Shown: piece by piece, positions 34,564-43,289 of the stretch
Numbering within the stretch: the stretch's first letter is position 1
How the letters are laid out: the number at the start of each line of letters is the position of its first letter
Assembly (NCBI RefSeq): GCF_900475415.1
Contig: NZ_LS483388.1
Span: forward strand, 482,001 to 546,000
Direction: 5' to 3'
DNA: 64,000 bases
Source of the DNA: Streptococcus porcinus
GTDB lineage: Bacteria; Bacillota; Bacilli; Lactobacillales; Streptococcaceae
Notes under the pieces: model-generated
The model's database searches: none
What the model was told of the DNA's origin: nothing
The model's input: only the letters and a program-made list of their open reading frames with translations
Position numbers and translations under genes: made by a program

Positions 34564-35209
34564 ATGTTATAAGTGTGAGGATCAACAGAGCTAGAGTTAA
34601 AAAAGGAATAAAAGGAATAGATTTCTGCATCATGAAATGACAATATAGAATTCCAAGGAGACTCGCTCCCTGAATAATCCATAGAACAGTTGATAGAGGA
34701 TAAGCCAAGGCTAAAAGGGAGAGATAAAAGAAGTCACCACTACCAATTTTCTGGGGGAAAAGAATTGCTAATAGTGCTAAAGTCAGAAAAAAGCAGGATA
34801 AAAGATTAAATCCCAAAACCATTACTGCTGTAGTATAGGCCATCAACCAAAAGAGCATTGGGTAGGATCTTGATTTGATATCAAAAAGTGAAAGAAGAAT
34901 AGAAAAGGAAGTAAGGCTCAAATCTGTCAGGTTGAGGATGCCTTTTAAAGCATAGAAGACAAATAGGAGTCCATATAAGACTTCTAGAATTATGTAAAGC
35001 GGATTTATAGATACTCTGCAAAAACGACAGTGGCACTTGTTGACTATAAATGATAAAACTGGTATCAAGTCTTTAACTCCTAGTTGATTCTGACAGTGTG
35101 GGCAATGACTTGGTGGCCAAAGAATAGACTTTGTAGGAAACCTGTCGAATACTAGTCCAACAAAGGAGCCTAAGCTTGCTCCAAGGAAAAAATAAAGTAG
35201 TATGGTCAT
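34562..35209 (-). CDS. comC: Type IV prepilin peptidase (A24), competence-type
   Basis: 215-residue membrane protease with about seven helices. The N-terminal cytoplasmic loop has the zinc motif CPHC...CRFC. The catalytic Asp pair is seen in LFDIKSRSYP and GSGDFFYL. It cleaves leaders of prepilin-like proteins such as the ComGC pseudopilins needed for DNA uptake, and methylates the new N-terminus in many members. In streptococci the gene (also cclA or pilD) belongs to the SigX late-competence set. A near match to the SigX box lies just upstream of the start codon. Confidence 0.9.
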   Translation of the reverse strand: MTILLYFFLGASLGSFVGLVFDRFPTKSILWPPSHCPHCQNQLGVKDLIPVLSFIVNKCHCRFCRVSINPLYIILEVLYGLLFVFYALKGILNLTDLSLTSFSILLSLFDIKSRSYPMLFWLMAYTTAVMVLGFNLLSCFFLTLALLAILFPQKIGSGDFFYLSLLALAYPLSTVLWIIQGASLLGILYCHFMMQKSIPFIPFLTLALLILTLIT

Positions 35210-35216
35210 ACCTATT

Positions 35217-35224
35217 TATTCGAA
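35217..35224 (-). promoter_or_regulatory. Candidate CIN-box (SigX) of comC
   Basis: TTCGAATA on the minus strand differs at one base from the streptococcal SigX box TACGAATA. It ends only 7 nt before the comC ATG, so transcription would begin at or next to the start codon. Confidence 0.4.
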
Positions 35225-35252
35225 AAGAGAGTGAAAAATAGTAAAGAAAAAA

Positions 35253-35268
35253 AGGAAAGCGATTGCTT
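35253..35268 (+). promoter_or_regulatory. Weak cre-like site upstream of yqgQ-glcK
   Basis: AGGAAAGCGATTGCTT matches the cre consensus at 13 of 16 positions, with the AAGCG core. It lies just upstream of the -35 element. Confidence 0.35.
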
Positions 35269-35275
35269 AATCATG

Positions 35276-35304
35276 TTGAAAAAAGTCTGATAATTTGCTA
35301 GAAT
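35276..35304 (+). promoter_or_regulatory. yqgQ-glcK promoter, possibly leaderless transcript
   Basis: TTGAAA (35276-35281), 17-bp spacer, extended -10 TGC-TAGAAT (35299-35304). The expected start site at about 35311 lies 2 nt before the yqgQ ATG. Confidence 0.6.
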
Positions 35305-35312
35305 CTACTTAT

Positions 35313-35525
35313 ATGAAAACCTTATATGATGTGCAACAATTATTGAAAAATTTTGGTATTTATATCTATATCGGTAAGCGGCTTTATGATATCGAAATGA
35401 TGAAAATTGAACTGAAACGAATTTATGATAATGGTTTAGTGGACAAAAATGATTACTTAAATGCTGAACTGATTTTGCGTCGTGAGCATAGGCTAGAATT
35501 AGAAAAAGAAGGACAGAAAAAATGA
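35313..35525 (+). CDS. yqgQ: YqgQ family small protein
   Basis: 70-residue helical protein of the YqgQ family (DUF910), with a typical N-terminus MKTLYDVQQLLKNFG and the conserved YIGKRLYDIEMM. Function is unknown. It precedes the glucokinase gene throughout Firmicutes. Start chosen at ATG 35313 because the family begins there. The upstream ATT/ATG extension at 35295 would fall inside the promoter. No Shine-Dalgarno sequence is visible. Overlaps glcK by 4 nt (ATGA). Confidence 0.85.
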   Translation: MKTLYDVQQLLKNFGIYIYIGKRLYDIEMMKIELKRIYDNGLVDKNDYLNAELILRREHRLELEKEGQKK

Positions 35526-36493
35526 GTCAAAAATTAATCGGTATTGATCTAGGTGGGACAACGATCAAGTTTGGTATCTTAACCTTAGAAGGAGAAGTTC
35601 AAGAAAAGTGGGCTATCGAGACAAATACTTTAGAAAATGGTAAGCATATTGTTCCTGATATTGTTGCCTCTTTAAAGCATCGTCTTGCCCTTTATGGTTT
35701 AAGTAAAGATGATTTTGTTGGGATTGGAATGGGTTCTCCAGGAGCAGTTGATCGCGTTCGCAATACGGTTACTGGAGCTTTTAACCTTAACTGGAAAGAG
35801 ACGCAAGAAGTAGGTTCTGTTATTGAAAAAGAGCTAGGAATCCCTTTTGCTATTGACAACGATGCAAACGTTGCAGCACTTGGCGAACGCTGGGTAGGTG
35901 CAGGCGACAATAATCCTGATGTTGTTTTTATGACTTTGGGAACCGGTGTCGGAGGTGGAATCATTGCTGATGGCAATCTTATTCACGGTATTGCTGGTGC
36001 AGGGGGCGAAATTGGTCACATGATTGTGGAACCTGAAAATGGTTTTGCTTGCACCTGTGGCTCACATGGCTGTTTAGAGACCGTAGCTTCGGCGACAGGT
36101 GTTGTTAAAGTAGCACGTCTACTTGCTGAATCTTATGAAGGTGATTCGGCAATTAAAGCAGCTATTGATAATGGTGAAGCGGTAACAAGTAAAGATATTT
36201 TTATGGCGGCAGAAGCTAGTGATTCGTTTGCGAATTCAGTTGTTGAAAAAGTAGGCTTTTATCTAGGACTTGCAACTGCAAATATTTCTAATATCCTTAA
36301 TCCCGATTCAGTTGTTATTGGTGGGGGAGTATCAGCAGCAGGTGAGTTTTTACGCTCACGTATTGAGAAATATTTTTTGACTTTTGCTTTCCCACAAGTT
36401 AAAACGTCAACAAAAATTAAGATTGCTGAATTGGGAAATGATGCTGGTATCATTGGGGCTGCAAGCTTAGCTAACCAATTAGCTAAAAAATAG
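35522..36493 (+). CDS. glcK: Glucokinase, ROK family
   Basis: Phosphorylates free cytoplasmic glucose to glucose 6-phosphate. 323 residues. ATP-binding loop IGIDLGGTTIKFG at the N-terminus, catalytic Asp in IDNDANVAALGE (about residues 111-122), and the ROK zinc motif CTCGSHGCLE (about 178-187). Full length. It starts inside the yqgQ stop, and a rhodanese-like gene follows after 9 nt, the standard yqgQ-glcK-rhodanese order. It acts on glucose freed from oligosaccharides. Confidence 0.95.
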   Translation: MSQKLIGIDLGGTTIKFGILTLEGEVQEKWAIETNTLENGKHIVPDIVASLKHRLALYGLSKDDFVGIGMGSPGAVDRVRNTVTGAFNLNWKETQEVGSVIEKELGIPFAIDNDANVAALGERWVGAGDNNPDVVFMTLGTGVGGGIIADGNLIHGIAGAGGEIGHMIVEPENGFACTCGSHGCLETVASATGVVKVARLLAESYEGDSAIKAAIDNGEAVTSKDIFMAAEASDSFANSVVEKVGFYLGLATANISNILNPDSVVIGGGVSAAGEFLRSRIEKYFLTFAFPQVKTSTKIKIAELGNDAGIIGAASLANQLAKK

Positions 36494-36502
36494 GAGGAGA
36501 AG

Positions 36503-36883
36503 ATGTCGTTAGTTACAATTTTAGGCTGGGTTATATTAGTTGGAACGGCTGTTTATTTTATTTGGAATTATCTTACCTTTAAGCGCATGGTTAAGCGAAT
36601 TGATAATGGCACCTTTAAAGAGATGATGTATTATAGTCAAATTATTGACCTGCGAGATCCAGTAAGTTTTAGGAAACGCCATATTTTAGGGGCACGTAAT
36701 TTTCCTAGGCAACAATTTGATGCTTCTATTAAATCATTGCGACATGATAAACCAATTCTAATTTATGAAAATGTTACAAATCGTTTTGCTCCAAGTGCTA
36801 TTCGTAAGTTGAAAAAAGCTGGGTATACCAACCTCTATCTTTTAAAGGATGGTTTCGATTATTGGGATGGAAAAACAAAATAA
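36503..36883 (+). CDS. Membrane-anchored rhodanese-like protein lacking the catalytic Cys
   Basis: 126 residues. An N-terminal membrane helix (about 5-22), then a rhodanese-like domain (about 42-122) with IIDLRDPVSFRKRHILGARNFP. The active-site loop that normally reads Cys-x-x-Gly-x-x-Ser is ENVTNRFA here, and the whole protein has no Cys, so sulfur transfer is not possible by the usual route. It is probably a binding or scaffold domain. Third gene after yqgQ-glcK, followed by a terminator. Confidence 0.85.
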   Translation: MSLVTILGWVILVGTAVYFIWNYLTFKRMVKRIDNGTFKEMMYYSQIIDLRDPVSFRKRHILGARNFPRQQFDASIKSLRHDKPILIYENVTNRFAPSAIRKLKKAGYTNLYLLKDGFDYWDGKTK

Positions 36884-36889
36884 GAAATA

Positions 36890-36920
36890 AAGTGAGTAGG
36901 TTTGTCTACTTGCTTTTTTT
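36890..36920 (+). terminator. Terminator of the glcK unit
   Basis: 10-bp stem with two G.T pairs (36890-36899 with 36906-36915), 6-nt loop, T tail. Confidence 0.8.
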
Positions 36921-37013
36921 GGTATTATGACGCTTGAATTTTTTCATGGAAAAATCAAAAGCTGAACTGAAAACATTTACAACAAGACAATTTCTGTTTT
37001 TTCAATTAATTTG

Positions 37014-37022
37014 TGTTATACT
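37014..37022 (+). promoter_or_regulatory. typA promoter (extended -10)
   Basis: TGTTATACT, 37 nt upstream of the typA start. Confidence 0.55.
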
Positions 37023-37059
37023 TGTTTAGTTAAAAAATATTATGCTACAAGAGGAAAAA

Positions 37060-38901
37060 ATGACAGAACTAAGAAATGATATCCGTAACGTTGCCATCAT
37101 CGCTCACGTTGACCACGGAAAAACAACACTTGTTGATGAATTGCTGAAACAATCACACACACTTGATGAACGTAAAGAACTTCAAGAGCGTGCAATGGAT
37201 TCAAACGATATTGAAAAAGAGCGCGGTATCACCATTCTGGCTAAAAATACAGCTGTTGCTTACAATGATGTTCGTATCAACATCATGGACACACCTGGGC
37301 ACGCGGACTTCGGTGGTGAAGTTGAGCGTATCATGAAAATGGTTGATGGGGTCGTTCTTGTCGTTGATGCCTATGAAGGAACAATGCCACAAACACGCTT
37401 TGTTTTGAAAAAAGCCTTAGAACAAGACTTAGTTCCTATTGTAGTTGTTAATAAAATCGATAAACCTTCCGCTCGACCAGCTGAAGTTGTAGATGAAGTA
37501 TTGGAACTTTTCATTGAACTTGGTGCAGATGATGAGCAATTGGAATTTCCAGTTGTGTATGCATCAGCGATTAATGGAACATCCTCACTTTCTGATGATC
37601 CAGCTGATCAAGAACACACCATGGCACCAATCTTTGATACAATCATTGATCATATTCCAGCACCAGTTGATAATTCTGAAGAGCCTTTACAGTTCCAAGT
37701 ATCATTATTAGACTATAATGATTTTGTTGGTCGTATTGGTATCGGTCGCGTTTTCCGTGGAACTATCAAAGTTGGCGATAATGTTACCCTTTCTAAATTA
37801 GACGGCTCTACTAAGAATTTCCGTGTTACAAAACTTTTTGGTTTCTTTGGTTTAGAGCGACGTGAAATTGAAGAAGCAAAAGCTGGTGATTTGATTGCTG
37901 TTTCAGGTATGGAAGATATCTTCGTTGGAGAAACAATTACTCCAACGAATGCTATTGAACCATTGCCAATTCTAAGGATTGACGAACCAACTCTTCAAAT
38001 GACCTTCTTGGTTAACAATTCACCTTTTGCTGGTCGCGAAGGTAAATGGGTAACTTCACGTAAGATTGAAGAACGTTTACAAGCAGAATTACAAACAGAC
38101 GTATCACTTCGTATCGATCCTACTGACTCACCTGATAAATGGACTGTTTCTGGTCGTGGTGAGCTTCACTTGGCTATCCTTATTGAAACAATGCGTCGTG
38201 AAGGCTATGAGTTACAAGTATCTCGTCCTGAAGTTATCATCAAAGAAATTGATGGTGTTAAATGTGAGCCATTTGAGCGCGTGCAAATTGATACTCCAGA
38301 AGAATATCAAGGGGCAATCATTCAATCACTCTCAGAACGTAAAGGCGATATGTTAGATATGCAAATGGTCGGAAACGGGCAAACGCGCTTAATCTTCTTA
38401 ATTCCTGCACGTGGTTTGATTGGTTACTCTACGGAATTTCTTTCAATGACTCGTGGTTACGGAATTATGAACCATACTTTTGATCAGTATCTACCAGTCG
38501 TGGGTGGTGAAATTGGAGGACGTCATCGTGGTGCTCTTGTTTCGATTGATCAAGGAAAAGCGACAACCTATTCAATTATGCGTGTAGAAGAGCGTGGAAC
38601 AATTTTTGTTAATCCTGGAACTGAAGTTTATGAAGGAATGATTATCGGGGAACATTCTCGTGATAATGATCTAGGTGTCAATATTACCACAGCAAAACAG
38701 ATGACTAATGTTCGTTCAGCTAATAAAGATCAAACTTCTGTTATTAAAACGCCTCGTATCCTAACTTTAGAGGAATCTTTAGAATTCCTTAATGATGATG
38801 AGTATATGGAAGTCACTCCAGAATCTATTCGTCTTCGTAAACAAATTCTTAATAAAGCAGCGCGTGACAAAGCAAGTAAAAAGAAAAAATCTGCTGAGTA
38901 A
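37060..38901 (+). CDS. typA: Ribosome-associated GTPase TypA/BipA
   Basis: 613-residue translational GTPase. G1 AHVDHGKTT, the RGITI effector loop, G3 DTPGH and G4 NKID are all near the N-terminus, followed by the beta-barrel domain and the BipA-specific C-terminal domain. It binds ribosomes and aids 50S assembly and stress adaptation, especially in the cold. Start chosen at ATG 37060 (MTELRND), with GAGGA 5 nt upstream, rather than ATG 37042. The last codons (SKKKKSAE) and stop lie within an exact 30-bp tandem duplication. Confidence 0.96.
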   Translation: MTELRNDIRNVAIIAHVDHGKTTLVDELLKQSHTLDERKELQERAMDSNDIEKERGITILAKNTAVAYNDVRINIMDTPGHADFGGEVERIMKMVDGVVLVVDAYEGTMPQTRFVLKKALEQDLVPIVVVNKIDKPSARPAEVVDEVLELFIELGADDEQLEFPVVYASAINGTSSLSDDPADQEHTMAPIFDTIIDHIPAPVDNSEEPLQFQVSLLDYNDFVGRIGIGRVFRGTIKVGDNVTLSKLDGSTKNFRVTKLFGFFGLERREIEEAKAGDLIAVSGMEDIFVGETITPTNAIEPLPILRIDEPTLQMTFLVNNSPFAGREGKWVTSRKIEERLQAELQTDVSLRIDPTDSPDKWTVSGRGELHLAILIETMRREGYELQVSRPEVIIKEIDGVKCEPFERVQIDTPEEYQGAIIQSLSERKGDMLDMQMVGNGQTRLIFLIPARGLIGYSTEFLSMTRGYGIMNHTFDQYLPVVGGEIGGRHRGALVSIDQGKATTYSIMRVEERGTIFVNPGTEVYEGMIIGEHSRDNDLGVNITTAKQMTNVRSANKDQTSVIKTPRILTLEESLEFLNDDEYMEVTPESIRLRKQILNKAARDKASKKKKSAE

Positions 38902-38930
38902 GCAAGTAAAAAGAAAAAATCTGCTGAGTA
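38871..38930 (+). repeat. Exact 30-bp tandem duplication over the typA stop codon
   Basis: The 30-bp unit at 38871-38900 is repeated without change at 38901-38930. It holds the codons for the lysine-rich tail and most of the stop codon. Because 30 is a multiple of three, the second copy continues in frame after the stop and contains its own stop. Confidence 0.95.
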
Positions 38931-38951
38931 AGCATGTCCATTAAAACAATT

Positions 38952-38990
38952 AAAGATTTTTAAAAAGCTTATCTTTTTAAAAATCTTTTT
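38952..38990 (+). terminator. typA terminator
   Basis: Perfect 16-bp AT-rich stem (38952-38967 with 38973-38988), 5-nt loop, T run. Confidence 0.85.
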
Positions 38991-39044
38991 GTATCCCAGA
39001 TACCATCAGATATTAATAAGACATTTTTAGAAAAGAGGATAGCT

Positions 39045-39296
39045 TTGTTCTATTTAATTATTGCTATATTAATTGTTTCCTATTATATCTTTATGGCACC
39101 CAAAAGTATCAAAAATACCTTATCAATGATAGGCTTGGTCGCTTTGGTAGCACTTTTAATTGTGCTAGCTGGAATGAGCTTGATTAAAATATTGGAATCC
39201 CCCCCTGAAGTATTTGTTGTAATAGCCATGATTGCAGTAAGTTTTTTTGCATTACGTGATATTTTACGAATGCCAACTAAAAATAAAAATGATTAA
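39045..39296 (+). CDS. DUF3165 family small membrane protein
   Basis: 83 residues with three hydrophobic helices (about 1-15, 25-47, 53-70), matching the DUF3165 family seen in streptococci just upstream of murD. Function is unknown. The start is TTG at 39045 behind AGAGGAT. No in-frame ATG is available before the first helix. It has its own terminator, so it is not clearly part of the murD operon. Confidence 0.75.
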   Translation: MFYLIIAILIVSYYIFMAPKSIKNTLSMIGLVALVALLIVLAGMSLIKILESPPEVFVVIAMIAVSFFALRDILRMPTKNKND

Positions 39297-39325
39297 AGGC
39301 TAAACTCTGAGAGTTTAGCTTTTTT
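39296..39325 (+). terminator. Terminator of the DUF3165 gene
   Basis: GCTAAACTC-tga-GAGTTTAGC stem (39299-39307 with 39311-39319) flanked by A and T runs. Confidence 0.88.
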
Positions 39326-39445
39326 AGCAAATTAGCAATACATTAGCAACTGGCTTTCAATCGTTATCGGACGGGGCTGTGCCTTGAAAAAGCTGGAAAA
39401 TAAAGGTAAAATGATAAAGTGTTAGAATGGACGAAGTGTGAAAAG

Positions 39446-40804
39446 ATGAAAAAAATTACAAATTTTGAAAATAAAAAAGTACTCGTGCTTGGATTAGCAA
39501 AGTCAGGCGAAGCGGCAGCGCGTTTGTTGACGAATCTTGGTGCTTTAGTGACCGTTAATGACGGGAAAGTATTTGAAGAAAACCCTGCTGCTCAAGCCCT
39601 TTTAGAACTTGGAATTAAGGTGGTTTGCGGTAGTCACCCGTTAGCCTTATTAGATGAAGACTTCGAGTTGATGATTAAAAATCCAGGGATACCTTATTCA
39701 AATCCTATGGTTGAAAAAGCTCTTGCTAAGGGAATCCCCGTCTTAACTGAGGTTGAATTAGCTTATTTAGTCTCAGAAGCACCTATTATTGCTATTACAG
39801 GTTCTAATGGTAAAACTACGACCACCACAATGATTGCAGATGTTTTAAACCATGGCGGTCAATCAGCTCTCTTAGCTGGAAATATTGGTTATCCTGCTTC
39901 AGAAGTTGCTCTTAAGGCAGAGGCTAAGGATAGACTTGTGATGGAACTATCTTCTTTCCAATTGATGGGAGTTAAAGCCTTCCATCCACAGATAGCCTTG
40001 ATTACTAATCTAATGCCTACACATCTTGACTACCATGGAAGCTTAGAAGAGTATGTGGCAGCTAAATGGAATATTCAACAGCGAATGACCGAAGAAGATT
40101 ATGTGATTTTAAACGCTGACCAAGAATTAACCAGTACATTAGCATCAAAAACCAAAGCGAAGGTCCTTTATTTTTCAACTAAAAAAGAAGTTGAAGGTGC
40201 ATATCTGAAAGGTGGTAAACTCTACTATAATGGTGATTTTATCATGGAAGCTTCAAGTATTGGAGTGCCAGGTCTCCATAACGTGGAAAATGCTTTAGCG
40301 ACGATTGTTGTTGCTAAGCTTTCCCATATTGCAAATCCTGTTATTTCAGATACATTGAAGCATTTTGGTGGAGTTAAACATCGTCTTCAATATGCGGGAC
40401 AATTGCAGGATATTACCTTTTATAATGACAGTAAATCAACAAATATATTAGCTTGTCAAAAGGCGCTTTCAGGTTTTAATAAGAAAAATCTTATCTTAAT
40501 TGCAGGTGGACTTGATCGTGGAAATAGCTTTGACGAACTAGTACCAGATATCAAAGGCATTAAAAAGATGATTCTCATAGGTGAAACTACTGATAAAATG
40601 AAACTAGCAGCAGAAATGGCGGAAGTTTCTTATAGCAGTGCTAAAGATGTGGCTGACGCGACAAGACTTGCTTTTAAAGGAGCTAATGCAGGTGATATCA
40701 TTTTACTTAGTCCCGCTAATGCAAGCTGGGATATGTACCCTAATTTTGAAGTTCGTGGAGATGAGTTTTTAAAGACCATTGAAGACTTAAAAGGAGAATT
40801 CTAA
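39446..40804 (+). CDS. murD: UDP-N-acetylmuramoylalanine-D-glutamate ligase
   Basis: Adds D-glutamate to UDP-MurNAc-L-Ala in peptidoglycan precursor synthesis. 452 residues. N-terminal UDP-binding fold ([16 protein letters not shown]), Mur-ligase ATP motif TGSNGKTTT (about residues 117-125), then the C-terminal domain with FNDSKSTN-like (YNDSKSTNI). I choose ATG 39446 (MKKITNF) over an in-frame codon at 39419 on family N-terminus grounds. Its stop overlaps the murG start by one base. Confidence 0.96.
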   Translation: MKKITNFENKKVLVLGLAKSGEAAARLLTNLGALVTVNDGKVFEENPAAQALLELGIKVVCGSHPLALLDEDFELMIKNPGIPYSNPMVEKALAKGIPVLTEVELAYLVSEAPIIAITGSNGKTTTTTMIADVLNHGGQSALLAGNIGYPASEVALKAEAKDRLVMELSSFQLMGVKAFHPQIALITNLMPTHLDYHGSLEEYVAAKWNIQQRMTEEDYVILNADQELTSTLASKTKAKVLYFSTKKEVEGAYLKGGKLYYNGDFIMEASSIGVPGLHNVENALATIVVAKLSHIANPVISDTLKHFGGVKHRLQYAGQLQDITFYNDSKSTNILACQKALSGFNKKNLILIAGGLDRGNSFDELVPDIKGIKKMILIGETTDKMKLAAEMAEVSYSSAKDVADATRLAFKGANAGDIILLSPANASWDMYPNFEVRGDEFLKTIEDLKGEF

Positions 40805-41880
40805 TGCCTAAAAGAATTATTTTTACAGGTGGGGGGACAGTTGGTCATGTGACTCTAAATCTTATCTTAATGCCTTATTTTATTAAAGACGGTTGGGAAG
40901 TTCATTATATTGGGGATAAAAATGGAATTGAATACAAAGAGGTACAAAAGTCAGGTTTAGCAGTTACTTTTCATAGCATTAAAACTGGGAAATTACGACG
41001 CTATTTTTCTTGGCAGAATCTTATTGATGTCTTTAAAGTTGGTGTTGGACTTTTCCAATCGCTTATTATCATCTCGAAAGTAAGACCCAAAGCTGTTTTT
41101 TCAAAGGGTGGCTTTGTTTCTGTGCCACCTGTTATCGCAGCTAAATTACTAGGACTTCCTGTCTTTATACATGAGTCAGATATTTCAATGGGCCTAGCCA
41201 ATAAAATTGCTTCAAAATTTGCAACAACGATGTACACGACATTTGAACCAGGCACTCATCTAAAAAATGCTAAACATATTGGGGCTGTCACAAAAGTAAG
41301 AGAGCTTCCAACATATGACTCTGATGAATGTAAAAAAATAAAAGCGTATTTTGATCCGTCACTAAAAACGCTCTTGTTTATAGGAGGTTCTGCAGGAGCT
41401 AAGGTTTTTAATCAGATGATTACTCAGACGCCAGCTTTGACCGAACATTTTAATGTTATTAATATTAGTGGTGATACCTCCTTGAATACAATTGAAAAGA
41501 ATCTTTATCGAGTAGACTACGTAACAGATCTCTACCAACCATTAATGTCATTAGCGGACATTGTTGTTACGCGGGGTGGCTCCAATACATTATTTGAATT
41601 GTTAGCTATGCGAAAACTTCATGTGATCGTTCCTTTAGGAAAAGAAGCTAGCCGTGGAGATCAGATAGAAAACGCCGACTATTTCGTTAAAAAGGGGTAT
41701 TCTCGTCAGATCAAGGAAAGCGATTTAAGTTTCGAAAAATTAAGACAGGAGATTGATTACCTAATAGCGCATAGAGATTCTTTTGTGAAGGCCATGTCAA
41801 CATCGCAAGAAATCACACCTCCTGATAGATTTTATGATATGTTAGTGACTGATCTCAACTCAAAAATTAAGGAAGATTAA
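40804..41880 (+). CDS. murG: UDP-GlcNAc-lipid I N-acetylglucosaminyltransferase
   Basis: Makes lipid II from lipid I at the inner face of the membrane. 358 residues. N-terminal glycine-rich loop [11 protein letters not shown] (residues 8-18), the second Rossmann domain with [12 protein letters not shown] (about 192-203), and the donor-sugar segment [13 protein letters not shown] (about 256-268). Start ATG shares its first base with the murD stop, and the divIB stop-start junction is also immediate, so murD-murG-divIB are tightly coupled. Confidence 0.96.
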   Translation: MPKRIIFTGGGTVGHVTLNLILMPYFIKDGWEVHYIGDKNGIEYKEVQKSGLAVTFHSIKTGKLRRYFSWQNLIDVFKVGVGLFQSLIIISKVRPKAVFSKGGFVSVPPVIAAKLLGLPVFIHESDISMGLANKIASKFATTMYTTFEPGTHLKNAKHIGAVTKVRELPTYDSDECKKIKAYFDPSLKTLLFIGGSAGAKVFNQMITQTPALTEHFNVINISGDTSLNTIEKNLYRVDYVTDLYQPLMSLADIVVTRGGSNTLFELLAMRKLHVIVPLGKEASRGDQIENADYFVKKGYSRQIKESDLSFEKLRQEIDYLIAHRDSFVKAMSTSQEITPPDRFYDMLVTDLNSKIKED

Positions 41881-43047
41881 ATGGTGAAAGAGAAAAAAAC
41901 GAGTCCTGAAAAGGAACCTCTTGTTTTGACGGAATGGCAAAAGCGAAATATTGAATTCATAGAAAAAAAGAAGAGTCAAGCTGAGGAGGAGCGTAAGCTT
42001 AAAGAAAAGTTACTTAGTGAGAAAAAAGCTCAGTTACAATCAAAGAGTAATGATGAAGAAATAGATACTGATGGCACATCCGATACTGATAGTGCAAAGG
42101 ATGAAGATGACGTTAAGGAAGAAGTTATACCTAAAGTTAAAAAAGAAAAAACGAAAAGACAAAAGGCCTTGATTAAGGCATCACCTGTTCTTTTAGTAAG
42201 TTTTTTGGTTTTGGCTACTTCAGTCTTTTTCTTGTCACCTTATAGCAAATTAAAAACATTTGCTTCAAAAGGTAATGACCATACCAGCTTGGTAGAACTC
42301 GTAAATCAAAGTCAAATTAAACCATCAGAATATTTTCTATCGGTATTTTTATCATCAGCAAAGCATGCGAATGCTGTTAAAACTAGTAATCCTTGGGTTA
42401 AGGATGTTTCGATTCATTATCAGCTTCCTAATCATTTTGTATTCGATGTTAAAGAGTATCGCATTATTGCTTATGCTCAAGTTGATAATGGTTTTCAGCC
42501 AATCCTTGAAAATGGGCGCCGTGTCACAATCGTAAATAAAAGTCAGTTACCTAAAAATTTTTTAATTATCAATTTAACTAAAGAAAAAGATATTCAGTAT
42601 TTGGTTAAGGCTTTGGCAAAATTACCAGAGGACTTAGTTAAAATGATTAAATCCATTTCTTTAGCCAACTCAAATTCAACAGCAGACTTATTAACTATTG
42701 AAATGCAGGACGGAAATACAATTAGAGTCCCGCAATCACAATTACTGAAAAAAATGCCTTACTATCTTAAAATTCAGAAAAAATTAGAGGGTAAAACTAT
42801 TGTTGACATGGAAGTAGGTATCTACTCGACAACTAGTGATATCGAGGCTAAAGAAGCAGATGTTAAGGATGAGAAAAAGGATAATCCTGAACAAAAAGTA
42901 GAAACTTCTGATGGGACAAATGCTAGTGATCAAACAAGCTCATCGACCAATCAACCAGCTAATCCTACAAATACTCCACAACCTTCTGAGTCTCAACCTG
43001 AGGCAAATCCTAGTCCTGAGGCAGTTGCTCCTGTACCAGCTCAGTAA
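41881..43047 (+). CDS. divIB: Cell division protein DivIB/FtsQ
   Basis: 388-residue bitopic division protein. A charged cytoplasmic N-terminus of about 100 residues, rich in Lys and Glu, one membrane helix (about 102-120), then the outer POTRA and beta domains. The tail of some 60 residues is rich in Pro, Ser, Asn and Gln and probably disordered. DivIB works with DivIC and FtsL to control septal synthesis. The gene begins directly after the murG stop. A terminator follows. Confidence 0.93.
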   Translation: MVKEKKTSPEKEPLVLTEWQKRNIEFIEKKKSQAEEERKLKEKLLSEKKAQLQSKSNDEEIDTDGTSDTDSAKDEDDVKEEVIPKVKKEKTKRQKALIKASPVLLVSFLVLATSVFFLSPYSKLKTFASKGNDHTSLVELVNQSQIKPSEYFLSVFLSSAKHANAVKTSNPWVKDVSIHYQLPNHFVFDVKEYRIIAYAQVDNGFQPILENGRRVTIVNKSQLPKNFLIINLTKEKDIQYLVKALAKLPEDLVKMIKSISLANSNSTADLLTIEMQDGNTIRVPQSQLLKKMPYYLKIQKKLEGKTIVDMEVGIYSTTSDIEAKEADVKDEKKDNPEQKVETSDGTNASDQTSSSTNQPANPTNTPQPSESQPEANPSPEAVAPVPAQ

Positions 43048-43178
43048 AAATAAGACTGTCTTTGTTTTTAGAAATAGCATAGAAATCAAGTGTAAATTGT
43101 CATGAAAATAGTTGTGAAAATAGCTTTTCAATAATCTGATTAAATTGACAAAAAAGATTAAGTTTATATAACAAAATG

Positions 43179-43207
43179 CGTAAAATAATAACATTTTACG
43201 TTTTTTT
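43179..43207 (+). terminator. Terminator of murD-murG-divIB
   Basis: CGTAAAAT-aataac-ATTTTACG stem followed by seven Ts. The ftsA promoter begins immediately after. Confidence 0.85.
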
Positions 43208-43208
43208 A

Positions 43209-43217
43209 TGGTATAAT
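43209..43217 (+). promoter_or_regulatory. ftsA promoter (extended -10)
   Basis: TGGTATAAT, about 73 nt upstream of ftsA, directly after the terminator T run. Confidence 0.6.
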
Positions 43218-43289
43218 ATCCACTGAATAATTCTGTTTTTAACAGATTTTAGAATAGTAAAAGTTTGGAAAGATAGCGAGGTCAAGTGA

